The position numbers were made by a program, and so were the translations under genes. Positions 42,948 to 51,075 of a stretch of 64,000 bases of DNA are shown here, one piece after another. Each line of letters opens with the position of its first letter. Position 1 is the stretch's first letter. The stretch is from Gramella sp. MAR_2010_147 (GTDB taxonomy: Bacteria > Bacteroidota > Bacteroidia > Flavobacteriales > Flavobacteriaceae), in contig NZ_LT629741.1 in NCBI RefSeq assembly GCF_900105135.1, forward strand, positions 930,001 through 994,000, in the 5' to 3' direction. The notes beneath the pieces were generated by a model. That model did no database searches. It was not told the origin of the DNA and saw only the letters and a list, made by a program, of their open reading frames with translations.

Positions 42948-43463
42948 ATGTTTAATAAGAATATTAAAGTCGCAATAGCCGGAATACTGATAGCTGTAGC
43001 CATCTGGCAGTTTATTGAAGGAGAAATTGGAAATGGAATATTCCTGATTCTTCTCTCCGGAATTTTTATATTCCTCTATTTTAAAAATGAAATGATCCTT
43101 TTGGCATTTCTTAGATTAAGAAAGCAGGACTTTCCGGGAGCAAAAAAATGGCTGGATAAAATTAAAGATCCTGAAAAAGCTCTGGTTAAGAAACAACAAG
43201 GTTATTACTGGTATCTTCATGGTCTCATGCTTTCACAAACCAATATCACCAAGGCTGAAAAATTCTTCAAGCGCGCTCTTAAATTGGGACTCTCTATGGA
43301 CCACGATCTGGCCATGGCCAAATTAAACCTTGCCGGAATCGCGATGACCAAAAGAAGAAAAAGAGAAGCAACTATGCTACTAAATGAAGCTAAAAAGCTC
43401 GATAAGCACGGAATGATGAACGATCAAATTAGAATGATGAAAGAGCAAATGAAGAAAATATAG
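42948..43463 (+). CDS. Membrane protein with TPR-like C-terminal domain
   Basis: The 171-residue protein has two adjacent N-terminal membrane helices (about residues 7-45: VAIAGILIAVAIWQF and IFLILLSGIFIFLYF) and a cytoplasmic helical domain that resembles tetratricopeptide repeats: QQGYYWYLHGLMLSQTNITKAEKFFKRALKLGL, then AMAKLNLAGIAMTKRRKREATMLLNEAKKLD. TPR domains bind other proteins; a partner cannot be named. The C-terminus is rich in methionine and lysine. It is monocistronic and divergent from rpmH. Confidence 0.8.
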   Translation: MFNKNIKVAIAGILIAVAIWQFIEGEIGNGIFLILLSGIFIFLYFKNEMILLAFLRLRKQDFPGAKKWLDKIKDPEKALVKKQQGYYWYLHGLMLSQTNITKAEKFFKRALKLGLSMDHDLAMAKLNLAGIAMTKRRKREATMLLNEAKKLDKHGMMNDQIRMMKEQMKKI

Positions 43464-43556
43464 CATTTTAGTTATTAACACTTTAAGAACAATTTTTATT
43501 TCAACAAGTATTTAGGTACTTCAACGATATTTTTTCTCTGTAAGTCATTCCTGACA

Positions 43557-43564
43557 TATTTTTG
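43557..43564 (+). promoter_or_regulatory. Probable -7 element of the thioredoxin-like gene
   Basis: TATTTTTG matches the -7 consensus, 25 bases before the chosen ATG at 43589. This supports that ATG over the TTG at 43562, which would overlap the promoter. Confidence 0.5.
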
Positions 43565-43588
43565 CGGCAAACAAGCCCCATTAATTGC

Positions 43589-44293
43589 ATGAGAAAACTA
43601 TTACTAGTTTTTTTATTTATTGGCCCCTCAGTATTTTCCCAGCAAGAAAACTTGCAGGAGAAAAGCTTTTTTACTCAGGAGCTATACATGCATCTTTCCG
43701 ATTATAACCGAAAAGCAGACTTAGCATACAGGTTTAACGACTACGAAAAGGGAAAACAGCTTTTTGAGAATTTCACTAATGATCACTTAGAAGGCTCTTA
43801 TATGGATAATTTTAAATTCCAGAGTCTTAAGAAGAAGGAGGTAAACCTGTATGATTATGATAAACCAGTATTTTTAATTACCTACGCTTCCTGGTGCATC
43901 CCTAGTAAAGGTGAGATCCCTGCACTTAATGAACTTGCTTCAGAATATACAGGGAAAATAGATTTTGTAGTTCTATTCTGGGATAAAAAGGATAAAGTTA
44001 AAGAGTTAGCACAACAATTTTCTTCCGATATTTCAGTAGTTTATGTTGATGAATCCAAAAACAATGGTGCTTATGTAGTTAGGCAATTAAAGCATTCGCT
44101 TGGTCTTCCAACCTGCTTTTTACTGGATAAAGATAAAAAGATCATGGATATTAGAAGAAGTGTTTTTCCTCCGATGCATACCGGAGAAGAAACCGCTTAC
44201 CGTGAAAATTATATTGCCCTGGAAACTTCAATTTCCAAAAACCTCGTAAAGGAATATGACGAGGTTTATGCGGATAACATACAGGTGGAATAA
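43589..44293 (+). CDS. Exported thioredoxin-fold protein with CxxS active site
   Basis: A 234-residue protein with a signal peptide ending GPSVFSQ, an N-terminal helical region, and a TlpA/AhpC-like thioredoxin fold: VFLITYASWCIPSKGEIPALNELA (C103 and S106 in place of the usual CxxC) and the cis-proline loop GLPTCFLLDKDKKI. Periplasmic TlpA-like proteins reduce disulfides; with a single cysteine this one cannot use the usual dithiol cycle unless it pairs with the cysteine after the cis-proline. The start was moved to ATG 43589, where the signal peptide begins. It converges on the transglycosylase gene. Confidence 0.83.
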   Translation: MRKLLLVFLFIGPSVFSQQENLQEKSFFTQELYMHLSDYNRKADLAYRFNDYEKGKQLFENFTNDHLEGSYMDNFKFQSLKKKEVNLYDYDKPVFLITYASWCIPSKGEIPALNELASEYTGKIDFVVLFWDKKDKVKELAQQFSSDISVVYVDESKNNGAYVVRQLKHSLGLPTCFLLDKDKKIMDIRRSVFPPMHTGEETAYRENYIALETSISKNLVKEYDEVYADNIQVE

Positions 44294-44295
44294 AT

Positions 44296-45258
44296 CTATT
44301 TTCTCATCTCTGGATAATAGCCTTCTTCAGGTATATCTATATAATATGTTTTTCTAGACGCATTTTTTAAATGATCATCTCTTAACCAGGGATTATGCAC
44401 CTTTAAAATTTTATAATTGATATGAAATTTTTCAGCGAAATCTGGAAAGTCATTTACTACGGTATCTACTTTCACTTTTTCGACAGGGATATGCTTATAT
44501 AGATCTTTATTAGTAAAGCTAAATCCATACTTTTCAGGATGATTCATAATCTCTTTCAAAGCAAGGATTCTAAATACATACCTTCCTGTTTCTTCCCCCA
44601 ATAAAAGGTCATAATAATCACCTACTTTTTGTCTCTCTAATTGCTTATCTACTCCATATTGACCTGCATTGTATGAAGCTGCCGCTAAAGTCCACGAACC
44701 GAATCGTGCTTTTGCCTTTTTCAAATAATCTGCGGCCACACGAGTAGATTTTTCAATATGGTAGCGTTCATCTACATTCCCATTAATTTCCAGGCCATAC
44801 TCTTTACCTGTTCCTTCTAAAATTTGCCAAAAACCTACCGCTTTTGCTGGAGATACAGCCTGAGTAAGGCCACTTTCTATGACTGCTAAATATTTAAAAT
44901 CATCGGGGATGCCCTCTTCTTTCAGAATAGGTTCAATCACAGGAAAGAATTTATTAGCTCTTTTCATAAGCAATAAGGCATTTGATTGCCAATATGTATT
45001 CACCAGTAACTCACGATCCATTCTTTCAAAAACATCCGGATCGTTTAATGGAACCTCTTCACTTGCAAATTCTAAATCTTCAGGCATTGGCAAAGACATG
45101 ATTTTATAGGAATCTGCCACACTCTTAGAAAGACTCTGCTCTGATCTTTTTTCATTCTTCTCTGTAGGTTCAGTCTGCTCCTGCTGTACTGCATTTATAC
45201 TAACCGCGCAAACAGTAAATAAACCAACTATCAACAACCCATTCTTTAAAATTTTCAT
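44296..45258 (-). CDS. Lytic murein transglycosylase (SLT domain)
   Basis: A 320-residue exported protein (N-terminal signal LLIVGLFTVCAVSINA). The SLT domain spans about residues 110-260: DFKYLAVIESGLTQAVSPAKAVGFWQILEGTGKEYGL with the catalytic glutamate in ESG, and SWTLAAASYNAGQYGVDKQLER. It cleaves peptidoglycan between MurNAc and GlcNAc, leaving the 1,6-anhydro product. The layout is MltD-like, but LysM repeats are absent. Its start overlaps the stop of the alpha/beta hydrolase by four bases, indicating coupling. Confidence 0.93.
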   Translation of the reverse strand: MKILKNGLLIVGLFTVCAVSINAVQQEQTEPTEKNEKRSEQSLSKSVADSYKIMSLPMPEDLEFASEEVPLNDPDVFERMDRELLVNTYWQSNALLLMKRANKFFPVIEPILKEEGIPDDFKYLAVIESGLTQAVSPAKAVGFWQILEGTGKEYGLEINGNVDERYHIEKSTRVAADYLKKAKARFGSWTLAAASYNAGQYGVDKQLERQKVGDYYDLLLGEETGRYVFRILALKEIMNHPEKYGFSFTNKDLYKHIPVEKVKVDTVVNDFPDFAEKFHINYKILKVHNPWLRDDHLKNASRKTYYIDIPEEGYYPEMRK

Positions 45259-45971
45259 AGCTCTTTATTATTTTTTTTGTTCTCCTTTTTATTTTTCATT
45301 TTCCCCGTAATAATCAACTCAGGTAAATTTTCATTGAACCAGCGAAACCTGTTAATGATCATTATATGGGTTCCACCTTTAACAACAATGGCTTTTTCAA
45401 TATTTTTGATTGGAAACACTTCATCCCTGTCTCCATGAATATGTATCACCTTTTCATCAGGTTTTTCACATTTCCAGTTCACCATGTTTTTAATAGCCCA
45501 ATCTAGATACTGCTTATCTGTAATTGAAATATACTGCTTATACAACCGGGCTCTCTTCTTTAAAAAATCACCAAAGGCAAACTTTTCAAAATGATCTACA
45601 TAGGTCGCCAGGCTGGTAGGAATCATTTTAAAAAGACCTGTTCTGGACGCAAACCTCATTCTTGCTGGCAACTCTTTTGTACATTTTACACTGGAAATAA
45701 TAATTAATCGGTATAGATCCAGATGTTTTGCCATTTCCTGTACAATTACCCCGCCAAATGACACACCTATTAAAGCGATATTTTCGTGAAGAATATGTTT
45801 AGTCATTCTTTCTGAATACTTTTCAAGACTTTCATTAAGCTCTGGTATTTCCCATTCAAGCAAATGAACTTTAAACCTTTCCTCTGGTAAACTAAGTTTT
45901 TCAAATATTGCTGAATCTGCTGCCATACCTGGCATCAAATATACATGAGTAAGCTTCACCTCCTGTTTCAT
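45255..45971 (-). CDS. Alpha/beta hydrolase fold protein
   Basis: The 238-residue cytoplasmic protein has the nucleophile elbow GVSFGG (serine near residue 70) in ENIALIGVSFGGVIVQEMAKHLD, an early YLMPGMAADSAIFEKL oxyanion region, and a late IHGDRDEVFP strand with the acidic residue, followed by the histidine in GGTHIMI. These complete a Ser-Asp-His triad. The substrate is unknown. The C-terminal tail is a lysine/asparagine stretch. It is the first of a two-gene operon with the lytic transglycosylase. Confidence 0.85.
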   Translation of the reverse strand: MKQEVKLTHVYLMPGMAADSAIFEKLSLPEERFKVHLLEWEIPELNESLEKYSERMTKHILHENIALIGVSFGGVIVQEMAKHLDLYRLIIISSVKCTKELPARMRFASRTGLFKMIPTSLATYVDHFEKFAFGDFLKKRARLYKQYISITDKQYLDWAIKNMVNWKCEKPDEKVIHIHGDRDEVFPIKNIEKAIVVKGGTHIMIINRFRWFNENLPELIITGKMKNKKENKKNNKEL

Positions 45972-46072
45972 TTTAACATGTATATAACAAAGAATGCTAG
46001 CATTAAATTGTAAATTTAACCATCAAAATTACTGCTTAATACTTGACTTTCAAACTTACTAACTCACAAAAA

Positions 46073-46786
46073 ATGGAGAAAGTAGCACATCCTGCCAATT
46101 CACGGGGAACTGCAAATTATGGATGGCTTAAGGCTAATTACTCTTTCAGCTTTGCAAATTTTTTCGATCCTAAAAGAACCCAGTTTGGTCTTTTAAGAGT
46201 ATTGAATGATGATTATGTTGAAGCCGGAATGGGTTTTGGAACGCATCCCCATGAAAATATGGAGATTATTTCTATTCCTCTGCTAGGTGAGATTAGACAT
46301 AAGGATTCTATGGATCATACTGAAGTGATCTCTACAGGAGAAGTCCAGGTGATGAGCGCCGGTACCGGAGTAGAGCACAGCGAATTCAACTCTTCCAAAG
46401 AAGAATTAAACTTGCTTCAAATCTGGATATTTCCTGAAAAGAATGGACTGGAACCCAGGTATGATCAAAAAGATTTTTCTGCTTTAATGGAACCGAATAA
46501 ACTTATAAATATCGTTTCACCAAAATCTGATCAATCAGAAAATTCACTGTTTATAAATCAGCAGGCATATTTGCATCTTGGTGATTTTCAGGATGGCAGG
46601 AAAATTGAGTATACACTGAAGAGTAAAAACAATGGAGTCTATGTTTTTTTAATTGAAGGCGATGCGGAGGTTGAAGGAACTATACTTAAAAAACGAGACG
46701 CTTTAGGGATCTGGAACACTTCCAACATATCTCTGGAGTTTAAAAACCCATCAAAGGTTCTTCTAATTGAAGTGCCTATGAACTAA
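46073..46786 (+). CDS. Pirin-family bicupin protein
   Basis: A 237-residue cupin protein of the pirin group (YhhW-like). The N-terminal cupin has FDPKRTQFGLLRVLNDDYVEAGMGFGTHPHENMEIISIPLLGEIRHKDSM, with the HxH and H/E metal ligands, and GVEHSEFNSS. The second cupin-like domain (about 140-237) is degenerate. E. coli and human pirins can act as quercetinases in vitro; the natural role is unsettled. ATG 46073 gives the usual N-terminus; the frame opens ten codons earlier at a TTG. Confidence 0.93.
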   Translation: MEKVAHPANSRGTANYGWLKANYSFSFANFFDPKRTQFGLLRVLNDDYVEAGMGFGTHPHENMEIISIPLLGEIRHKDSMDHTEVISTGEVQVMSAGTGVEHSEFNSSKEELNLLQIWIFPEKNGLEPRYDQKDFSALMEPNKLINIVSPKSDQSENSLFINQQAYLHLGDFQDGRKIEYTLKSKNNGVYVFLIEGDAEVEGTILKKRDALGIWNTSNISLEFKNPSKVLLIEVPMN

Positions 46787-46797
46787 ATTTACTAGAA

Positions 46798-47094
46798 ATG
46801 AGCGATGAAGATTTAATCATTACAGACAATGAGTTTTTGAGACAATTTGAAACTCAAATAAATGAAGAACTGGCTACCATAGAATATTCACAACAGGAGA
46901 GAAAAATTTTCCTGACTAAATTAAGAATGCCTGATAATAGTGAAGACAGACAGGAAGATTTTATAAAAGCAGTGCTTGCTGAAATTAAAGAAAGAAATAC
47001 ACGTGTAGTTCCCACCAGTCCTGAAATTGCCGGGTTCATTAGAAAAAACAGAAGAAAATATAAAGATCTCTTACCAGTAGGTATTAATATTTAG
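46798..47094 (+). CDS. Hypothetical small acidic protein downstream of pirin
   Basis: A 98-residue soluble protein, mostly helical: DEDLIITDNEFLRQFETQINEELATIEYSQ, then a basic C-terminus PEIAGFIRKNRRKYKDLLPVGINI. No known motif is recognised. It starts 11 bases after the pirin stop and so is probably co-transcribed. It overlaps the convergent mtaB stop by four bases. The clear start, plausible amino acid composition and tight spacing support it being real. Confidence 0.75.
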   Translation: MSDEDLIITDNEFLRQFETQINEELATIEYSQQERKIFLTKLRMPDNSEDRQEDFIKAVLAEIKERNTRVVPTSPEIAGFIRKNRRKYKDLLPVGINI

Positions 47095-48422
47095 ACGGCA
47101 ATAGCCTCTGGTATTTCCTCAAACCGTACCAGACCATCTCCATCAATTTCAGTTAATCTAATTTTCTGAAGGGTATTAACCTTAGTAGGATTCCACGGAG
47201 CTTTTACTTTTACGTAATTCTCAGTAAATCCATGAATATAACCTTCCTTATTTTCCCCTTCAAATAGAACCGTACCAGTATTTCCCAACTGACTTTCGTA
47301 AAATGCCCTTCTTTTTTTTGCCGACAAGCCTCTTAACATTTTACTTCTTTTCTTACGAATTTTTAGAGGTACAACAGCTTCCATATTTACAGCAGGCGTA
47401 TTATCCCTTTCAGAATAAGTAAAAACATGCAGGTAAGAAATATCCAGGTCATTCAAAAAGTTATAGGTCTCAAGAAAATGCTCGTCTGTCTCCCCGGGAA
47501 ATCCTACAATCACATCAACTCCAATACAAGCATTTGGCATTACCTTTCTAATTCTGCTTACCCTATCCACGTAAAGATCGCTCAGATATCTACGCCTCAT
47601 GAGTTTTAAAATTTCATCGCTTCCACTCTGTAACGGAATATGGAAATGAGGAACAAATGTGCGGCTTTTGGAAACGAAATCTATAGTTTCATTTTTAAGA
47701 AGATTTGGCTCAATGGAAGAAATTCTCAGTCTTTCTATACCTTTAACTTCATCCAGTGCTTTTACTAGGTCTAGAAACGTATGTTCGTGTTTCTTATTAC
47801 CAAATTCTCCTTTTCCGTAATCACCAATATTTACGCCTGTAAGTACAATTTCTTTTATACCCTGGTTAGAAATTTCAGATGCATTATTTAAAACATTTTC
47901 CAGCTTATCACTTCTGGAAATCCCCCTTGCTAAAGGAATAGTACAATAGGTACATTTATAATCACAACCATCCTGAACCTTTAAAAATGCCCTGGTTCGA
48001 TCTCCAATCGAATAAGAACCAACATAGAAATCGGCTTCATTGATCTCACAGGAGTGAACCTCTCCTAAATCGTTCTTGGTAAGATCGTTAAGATAATCTG
48101 TGATTTTAAATTTTTCAGTAGCTCCTAAAACCAGGTCTACACCATTTACAGCGGCAAGTTCTTCTGGTTTTAACTGGGCATAACATCCTACGGCAATCAG
48201 GAAAGCATTTTCATTTGCCTTCTGAGCCTGTTTCACAATAGTCTTGAATCTTTTATCAGCATTTTCGGTAACCGAACAGGTGTTTATCACGTAAATATCA
48301 GCCTTTTCTGAAAACTCTACACGTTGGAAACCTTCATTCTCAAAGGATCTCGCGATAGTTGAAGTTTCTGAAAAATTCAGTTTACAACCCAATGTATAAA
48401 ATGCGACTTTTTTAGATTCCAT
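47091..48422 (-). CDS. mtaB: tRNA t6A37 methylthiotransferase MtaB
   Basis: The 443-residue radical-SAM enzyme adds a methylthio group to t6A37 in tRNAs reading ANN codons. It has the N-terminal UPF0004 domain (YTLGCKLNFSETS, NTCSVTENAD, VGCYAQ) whose three cysteines bind one iron-sulfur cluster, the radical-SAM CxxxCxxC in DGCDYKCTYCTIPLARG, the VGFPGETDEHF region, and a C-terminal TRAM domain. The order and length match MtaB (YqeV) rather than MiaB or RimO. It is divergent from a small membrane protein. Confidence 0.95.
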   Translation of the reverse strand: MESKKVAFYTLGCKLNFSETSTIARSFENEGFQRVEFSEKADIYVINTCSVTENADKRFKTIVKQAQKANENAFLIAVGCYAQLKPEELAAVNGVDLVLGATEKFKITDYLNDLTKNDLGEVHSCEINEADFYVGSYSIGDRTRAFLKVQDGCDYKCTYCTIPLARGISRSDKLENVLNNASEISNQGIKEIVLTGVNIGDYGKGEFGNKKHEHTFLDLVKALDEVKGIERLRISSIEPNLLKNETIDFVSKSRTFVPHFHIPLQSGSDEILKLMRRRYLSDLYVDRVSRIRKVMPNACIGVDVIVGFPGETDEHFLETYNFLNDLDISYLHVFTYSERDNTPAVNMEAVVPLKIRKKRSKMLRGLSAKKRRAFYESQLGNTGTVLFEGENKEGYIHGFTENYVKVKAPWNPTKVNTLQKIRLTEIDGDGLVRFEEIPEAIAV

Positions 48423-48586
48423 AGACTACTTTTTACTTCCAATATTTAAATCGGGCTGCAAAGATACCAACTAAAAATGTTTCTATAAAATGATCTTAAA
48501 AACTGTAATATCAAGACAATGTAAAAGTTATCTTGAGACATGGCATTTTTAAGTATATTTCGATGATTTTTATTCAAAATAAAGTG

Positions 48587-48847
48587 ATGAACTACGGGAC
48601 TATCTATAGCACTAAATCTACTGTTAATCAAAATCTTAGTGCGCATAGTGATGAAGTTTCAAAGAGATCATATTCTGGCTCTCAATTTCAACAGGTGTTG
48701 CATCGAGGTCGTATTTCAGATGAAGATATTGAAAAATTCTACTCAGGTATTCTTATAGCGCATAAGAAGAAAAACTACAAAGTACTGGCGATTGCTGCAA
48801 TACTTTTTCTTTTTTTAGGGTTTCTTTTTTATTTTTTAGTAGTCTAG
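48587..48847 (+). CDS. Small C-terminally anchored membrane protein
   Basis: An 86-residue protein with a polar N-terminal part (NYGTIYSTKSTVNQNLSAHSDEVSKRSYSGSQFQQVLHRG), a KFYSGILIAHKKKNYK basic stretch, and one C-terminal membrane helix (LAIAAILFLFLGFLFYFLVV). The basic residues before the helix predict a cytoplasmic N-terminus with the helix as a tail anchor. I chose ATG 48587; the frame upstream lacks a sensible N-terminus. No family recognised. It ends four bases inside the convergent GlmU-family gene. Confidence 0.65.
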   Translation: MNYGTIYSTKSTVNQNLSAHSDEVSKRSYSGSQFQQVLHRGRISDEDIEKFYSGILIAHKKKNYKVLAIAAILFLFLGFLFYFLVV

Positions 48848-50016
48848 CTACGTCTCCATTTCGAAGAATAATCAAAAATATGCTGTAAGATATTTTTATC
48901 TTCTCCTGTTAACTCAATTCCTCTACGCTTCATCACTAATTCAACTGTTTCAAATACTTTCTCCAGTTTATAGGTAGAAGTGCCTCCACTTCCACCCCAA
49001 CTAAATCCTGGAATAAAATTTCTGGGAAACCCGCTACCAAAAATATTGGCACTAACACCTACGACCGTCCCTGTATTAAACATTGTATTAATACCACATT
49101 TGCTATGATCTCCCATGATCAACCCACAAAATTGCAAGCCGGTTTTTGCAAAATTCTCGGTATTATAATTCCATAATCTTACCTCGGCATAATTATTTTT
49201 AAGGTTGGAGTTATTCGAGTCAGCTCCTATATTGCACCATTCGCCTAACACCGAATTTCCAAGGAAACCATCATGACCCTTATTAGAATTTTGAAAAAGA
49301 ACCGAGTTATTTATTTCCCCTCCGGCCCTGCAATTTGGCCCAATGGTGGTTGGCCCATATATTTTAGCTCCCAGCTTAACTGTAGCGCTTTCACCTAATG
49401 CAAATGGGCCTCTAATTAAAGAACCTTCCATAACAATGGCGTCTTTGCCAATATAGATTGGGCCCGTAGAAGCGTTTAGACTACAATTTTCTACAACAGC
49501 ACCATTTTCTATGAAAATATTCTCAGGACATTTAACATAGTTAGATTCATCAATTTTTTGGGAATTCCTATTGGTACATAATAACCCAAAGTCCATTTCT
49601 ATGGCTTTCCCATTCTTTGAGAAAATGTCCCAGGTGTGCTCTATTTTAATCGTTTCAGCTTCCAGAACTATAGCGTTTAATTCCTGGAGATCAACCCCTT
49701 TATCACCCTTTTGAAAATATGCAATAGCATCCTCATTTAATATAAGTTTCTGGTTTTCTCTTAAAGACTTAATTTTTTCAGCTATTTCCTGGGTTGGCAG
49801 ATAAGATGAATTAATGAAGATATTTTCATCTTCAAGCTTCAATGGCCATTTGCCACTTAAGTATTCTTCTGTTTTTGTAGAAGTTTCTGTATCTAACAAT
49901 TTCTCCCATTTTTCCCTGATAGTCATAATTCCTACTCGCAGATCTGCAACGGGACGGGTAAAGGTAAAAGGTAAAAGGTCATTTCTGGAGGGACCGTCAA
50001 AAAGAATAAAGTTCAT
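48844..50016 (-). CDS. GlmU-family sugar nucleotidyltransferase-like protein
   Basis: A 390-residue protein with a degenerate nucleotidyltransferase-like N-terminal half (FILFDGPSRNDLLPFTFTRPVADLRVGIMTIREKW) and a left-handed beta-helix of hexapeptide repeats from about residue 165 (NIFIENGAVVENCSLNASTGPIYIGKDAIVMEGSLIRGP, LGESATVKLGAKIYGPTTIGPN). This is the alternative GlmU form of Bacteroidota, proposed to make UDP-GlcNAc. The classical LxxGxGTRM signature is absent from its N-terminus, so uridylyl transfer is not assured. It is alone, downstream of rpmE2 on the same strand. Confidence 0.85.
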   Translation of the reverse strand: MNFILFDGPSRNDLLPFTFTRPVADLRVGIMTIREKWEKLLDTETSTKTEEYLSGKWPLKLEDENIFINSSYLPTQEIAEKIKSLRENQKLILNEDAIAYFQKGDKGVDLQELNAIVLEAETIKIEHTWDIFSKNGKAIEMDFGLLCTNRNSQKIDESNYVKCPENIFIENGAVVENCSLNASTGPIYIGKDAIVMEGSLIRGPFALGESATVKLGAKIYGPTTIGPNCRAGGEINNSVLFQNSNKGHDGFLGNSVLGEWCNIGADSNNSNLKNNYAEVRLWNYNTENFAKTGLQFCGLIMGDHSKCGINTMFNTGTVVGVSANIFGSGFPRNFIPGFSWGGSGGTSTYKLEKVFETVELVMKRRGIELTGEDKNILQHIFDYSSKWRRS

Positions 50017-50087
50017 CGTTATTGAAATTTCATCAAAATTAATAGTTCCTGAACAACAAAAAAGGAATTCTCAAAAAATCATTAATG

Positions 50088-50110
50088 CAAAAAGCCGCTA
50101 AAAAGCGGCT
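50088..50110 (-). terminator. Terminator of rpmE2
   Basis: AGCCGCT / AGCGGCT arms (50093-50099, 50104-50110) with an AAAA loop are followed by TTTT on the minus strand, 28 bases after the L31 stop. Confidence 0.75.
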
Positions 50111-50137
50111 TTATATATTTTCATAAAACAAGGAAAA

Positions 50138-50392
50138 CTACTTTTTCTTGAATTTTGAGTATTTATTCTTGAACTTATCAATTCTACCTGCACTATCCAC
50201 AAGCTTAGTTTGACCTGTATAGTAAGGGTGAGAAGTTCTGGAAATTTCCAGTTTTATCAACGGGTATTCAGTTCCGTCAACTTCAATGCTTTCTTTTGTC
50301 TTTGCAGTAGATTTTGTAATGAACACGTCTTCATTAGACATATCTTTAAAAGCTACTAATCTATAATTTTCCGGATGGATTCCCTGCTTCAT
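50138..50392 (-). CDS. rpmE2: 50S ribosomal protein bL31 type B
   Basis: The 84-residue protein begins KQGIHPENYRLVAFKDMSNEDVF and has EISRTSHPYYTGQTKLVDSAGRIDKFKNKY, the bL31 core. It contains no cysteine, so it is the zinc-independent type B paralogue. It joins the 50S central protuberance to the 30S head. The ATG at 50392 gives the usual N-terminus. It is monocistronic with a consensus promoter and its own terminator. Confidence 0.97.
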   Translation of the reverse strand: MKQGIHPENYRLVAFKDMSNEDVFITKSTAKTKESIEVDGTEYPLIKLEISRTSHPYYTGQTKLVDSAGRIDKFKNKYSKFKKK

Positions 50393-50419
50393 CGCTTTGA
50401 TCTTTTTATTTTCGAGGTG

Positions 50420-50450
50420 CAAATTTAACTAATAACTCCTGAACTACAAA
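50420..50450 (-). promoter_or_regulatory. Promoter of rpmE2
   Basis: On the minus strand TTTG (50450-50447) and TAAATTTG (50427-50420) are separated by exactly 19 bases; the -7 element lies 28 bases before the ATG. Confidence 0.82.
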
Positions 50451-50495
50451 CAAAATTGAAAAAATTTTTATTGATTTCAGAATGTAACGTTTTGC

Positions 50496-50503
50496 TATAT
50501 TTG
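50496..50503 (+). promoter_or_regulatory. Probable -7 element of the DUF4199-GT2 operon
   Basis: TATATTTG matches the -7 consensus and lies 38 bases before the DUF4199 ATG. A TTG (50471-50473) occurs upstream, a little farther than the usual spacing. Confidence 0.55.
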
Positions 50504-50541
50504 TTAACTAACTGCTAAACTTATCAAACTTCAACTAACTC

Positions 50542-51072
50542 ATGGAAAATCCAGCTAAAAAAATTTCAACTTCTTATGGTGTCTATTTAGGACTTGCCTT
50601 AATTTTAATTGTAGTATTAGCTTACGCCTTTGATCTCACTTTGTTTACAAAATGGTGGTTTGGAATATCGCTTCTGGCATTTGTGGTTATTATGGCTACA
50701 ATGTCTACAAGCAAAGCTAAAAAAGTGAGCACAAGTCTGTTCAAATTTAAAGATGCTTTTGGAGCCTATTTTCTAACTGTATTTATAGGAACCTTTATAT
50801 CTTTAATTTTTGGAATAATTCTTTTTAATGTTATAGATCCAGATGCTGCAGAAACCCTTACAGAGCTTACTATAGAATCTACCAGGGAAATGATGGCCGG
50901 TTTTGGTGCTCAGGAAGCACAAATTAATGAGGCGCTTGAAAAAATGCAAAATGAAAATCAATATTCTATAATGAATCAGTTAAAAGGATACGGGTTTCAG
51001 TTGATTATGTATGCGGTTATTGGTCTTATCGTTGCATTGGTAATTAGAGAAAAAGATAAAACAAACGTTTAA
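50542..51072 (+). CDS. DUF4199 integral membrane protein
   Basis: A 176-residue protein with four membrane helices: two close together (about 12-50), one at FGAYFLTVFIGTFISLIFGIILFNVI, and one at the C-terminus (FQLIMYAVIGLIVALVI). Between the third and fourth lies a loop rich in E and M (STREMMAGFGAQEAQINEALEKMQNEN), typical of DUF4199. Function unknown. It starts a run with the GT2 glycosyltransferase three bases downstream; the two genes are commonly adjacent in flavobacteria, which hints at a shared envelope role. Confidence 0.9.
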   Translation: MENPAKKISTSYGVYLGLALILIVVLAYAFDLTLFTKWWFGISLLAFVVIMATMSTSKAKKVSTSLFKFKDAFGAYFLTVFIGTFISLIFGIILFNVIDPDAAETLTELTIESTREMMAGFGAQEAQINEALEKMQNENQYSIMNQLKGYGFQLIMYAVIGLIVALVIREKDKTNV

Positions 51073-51075
51073 TTA

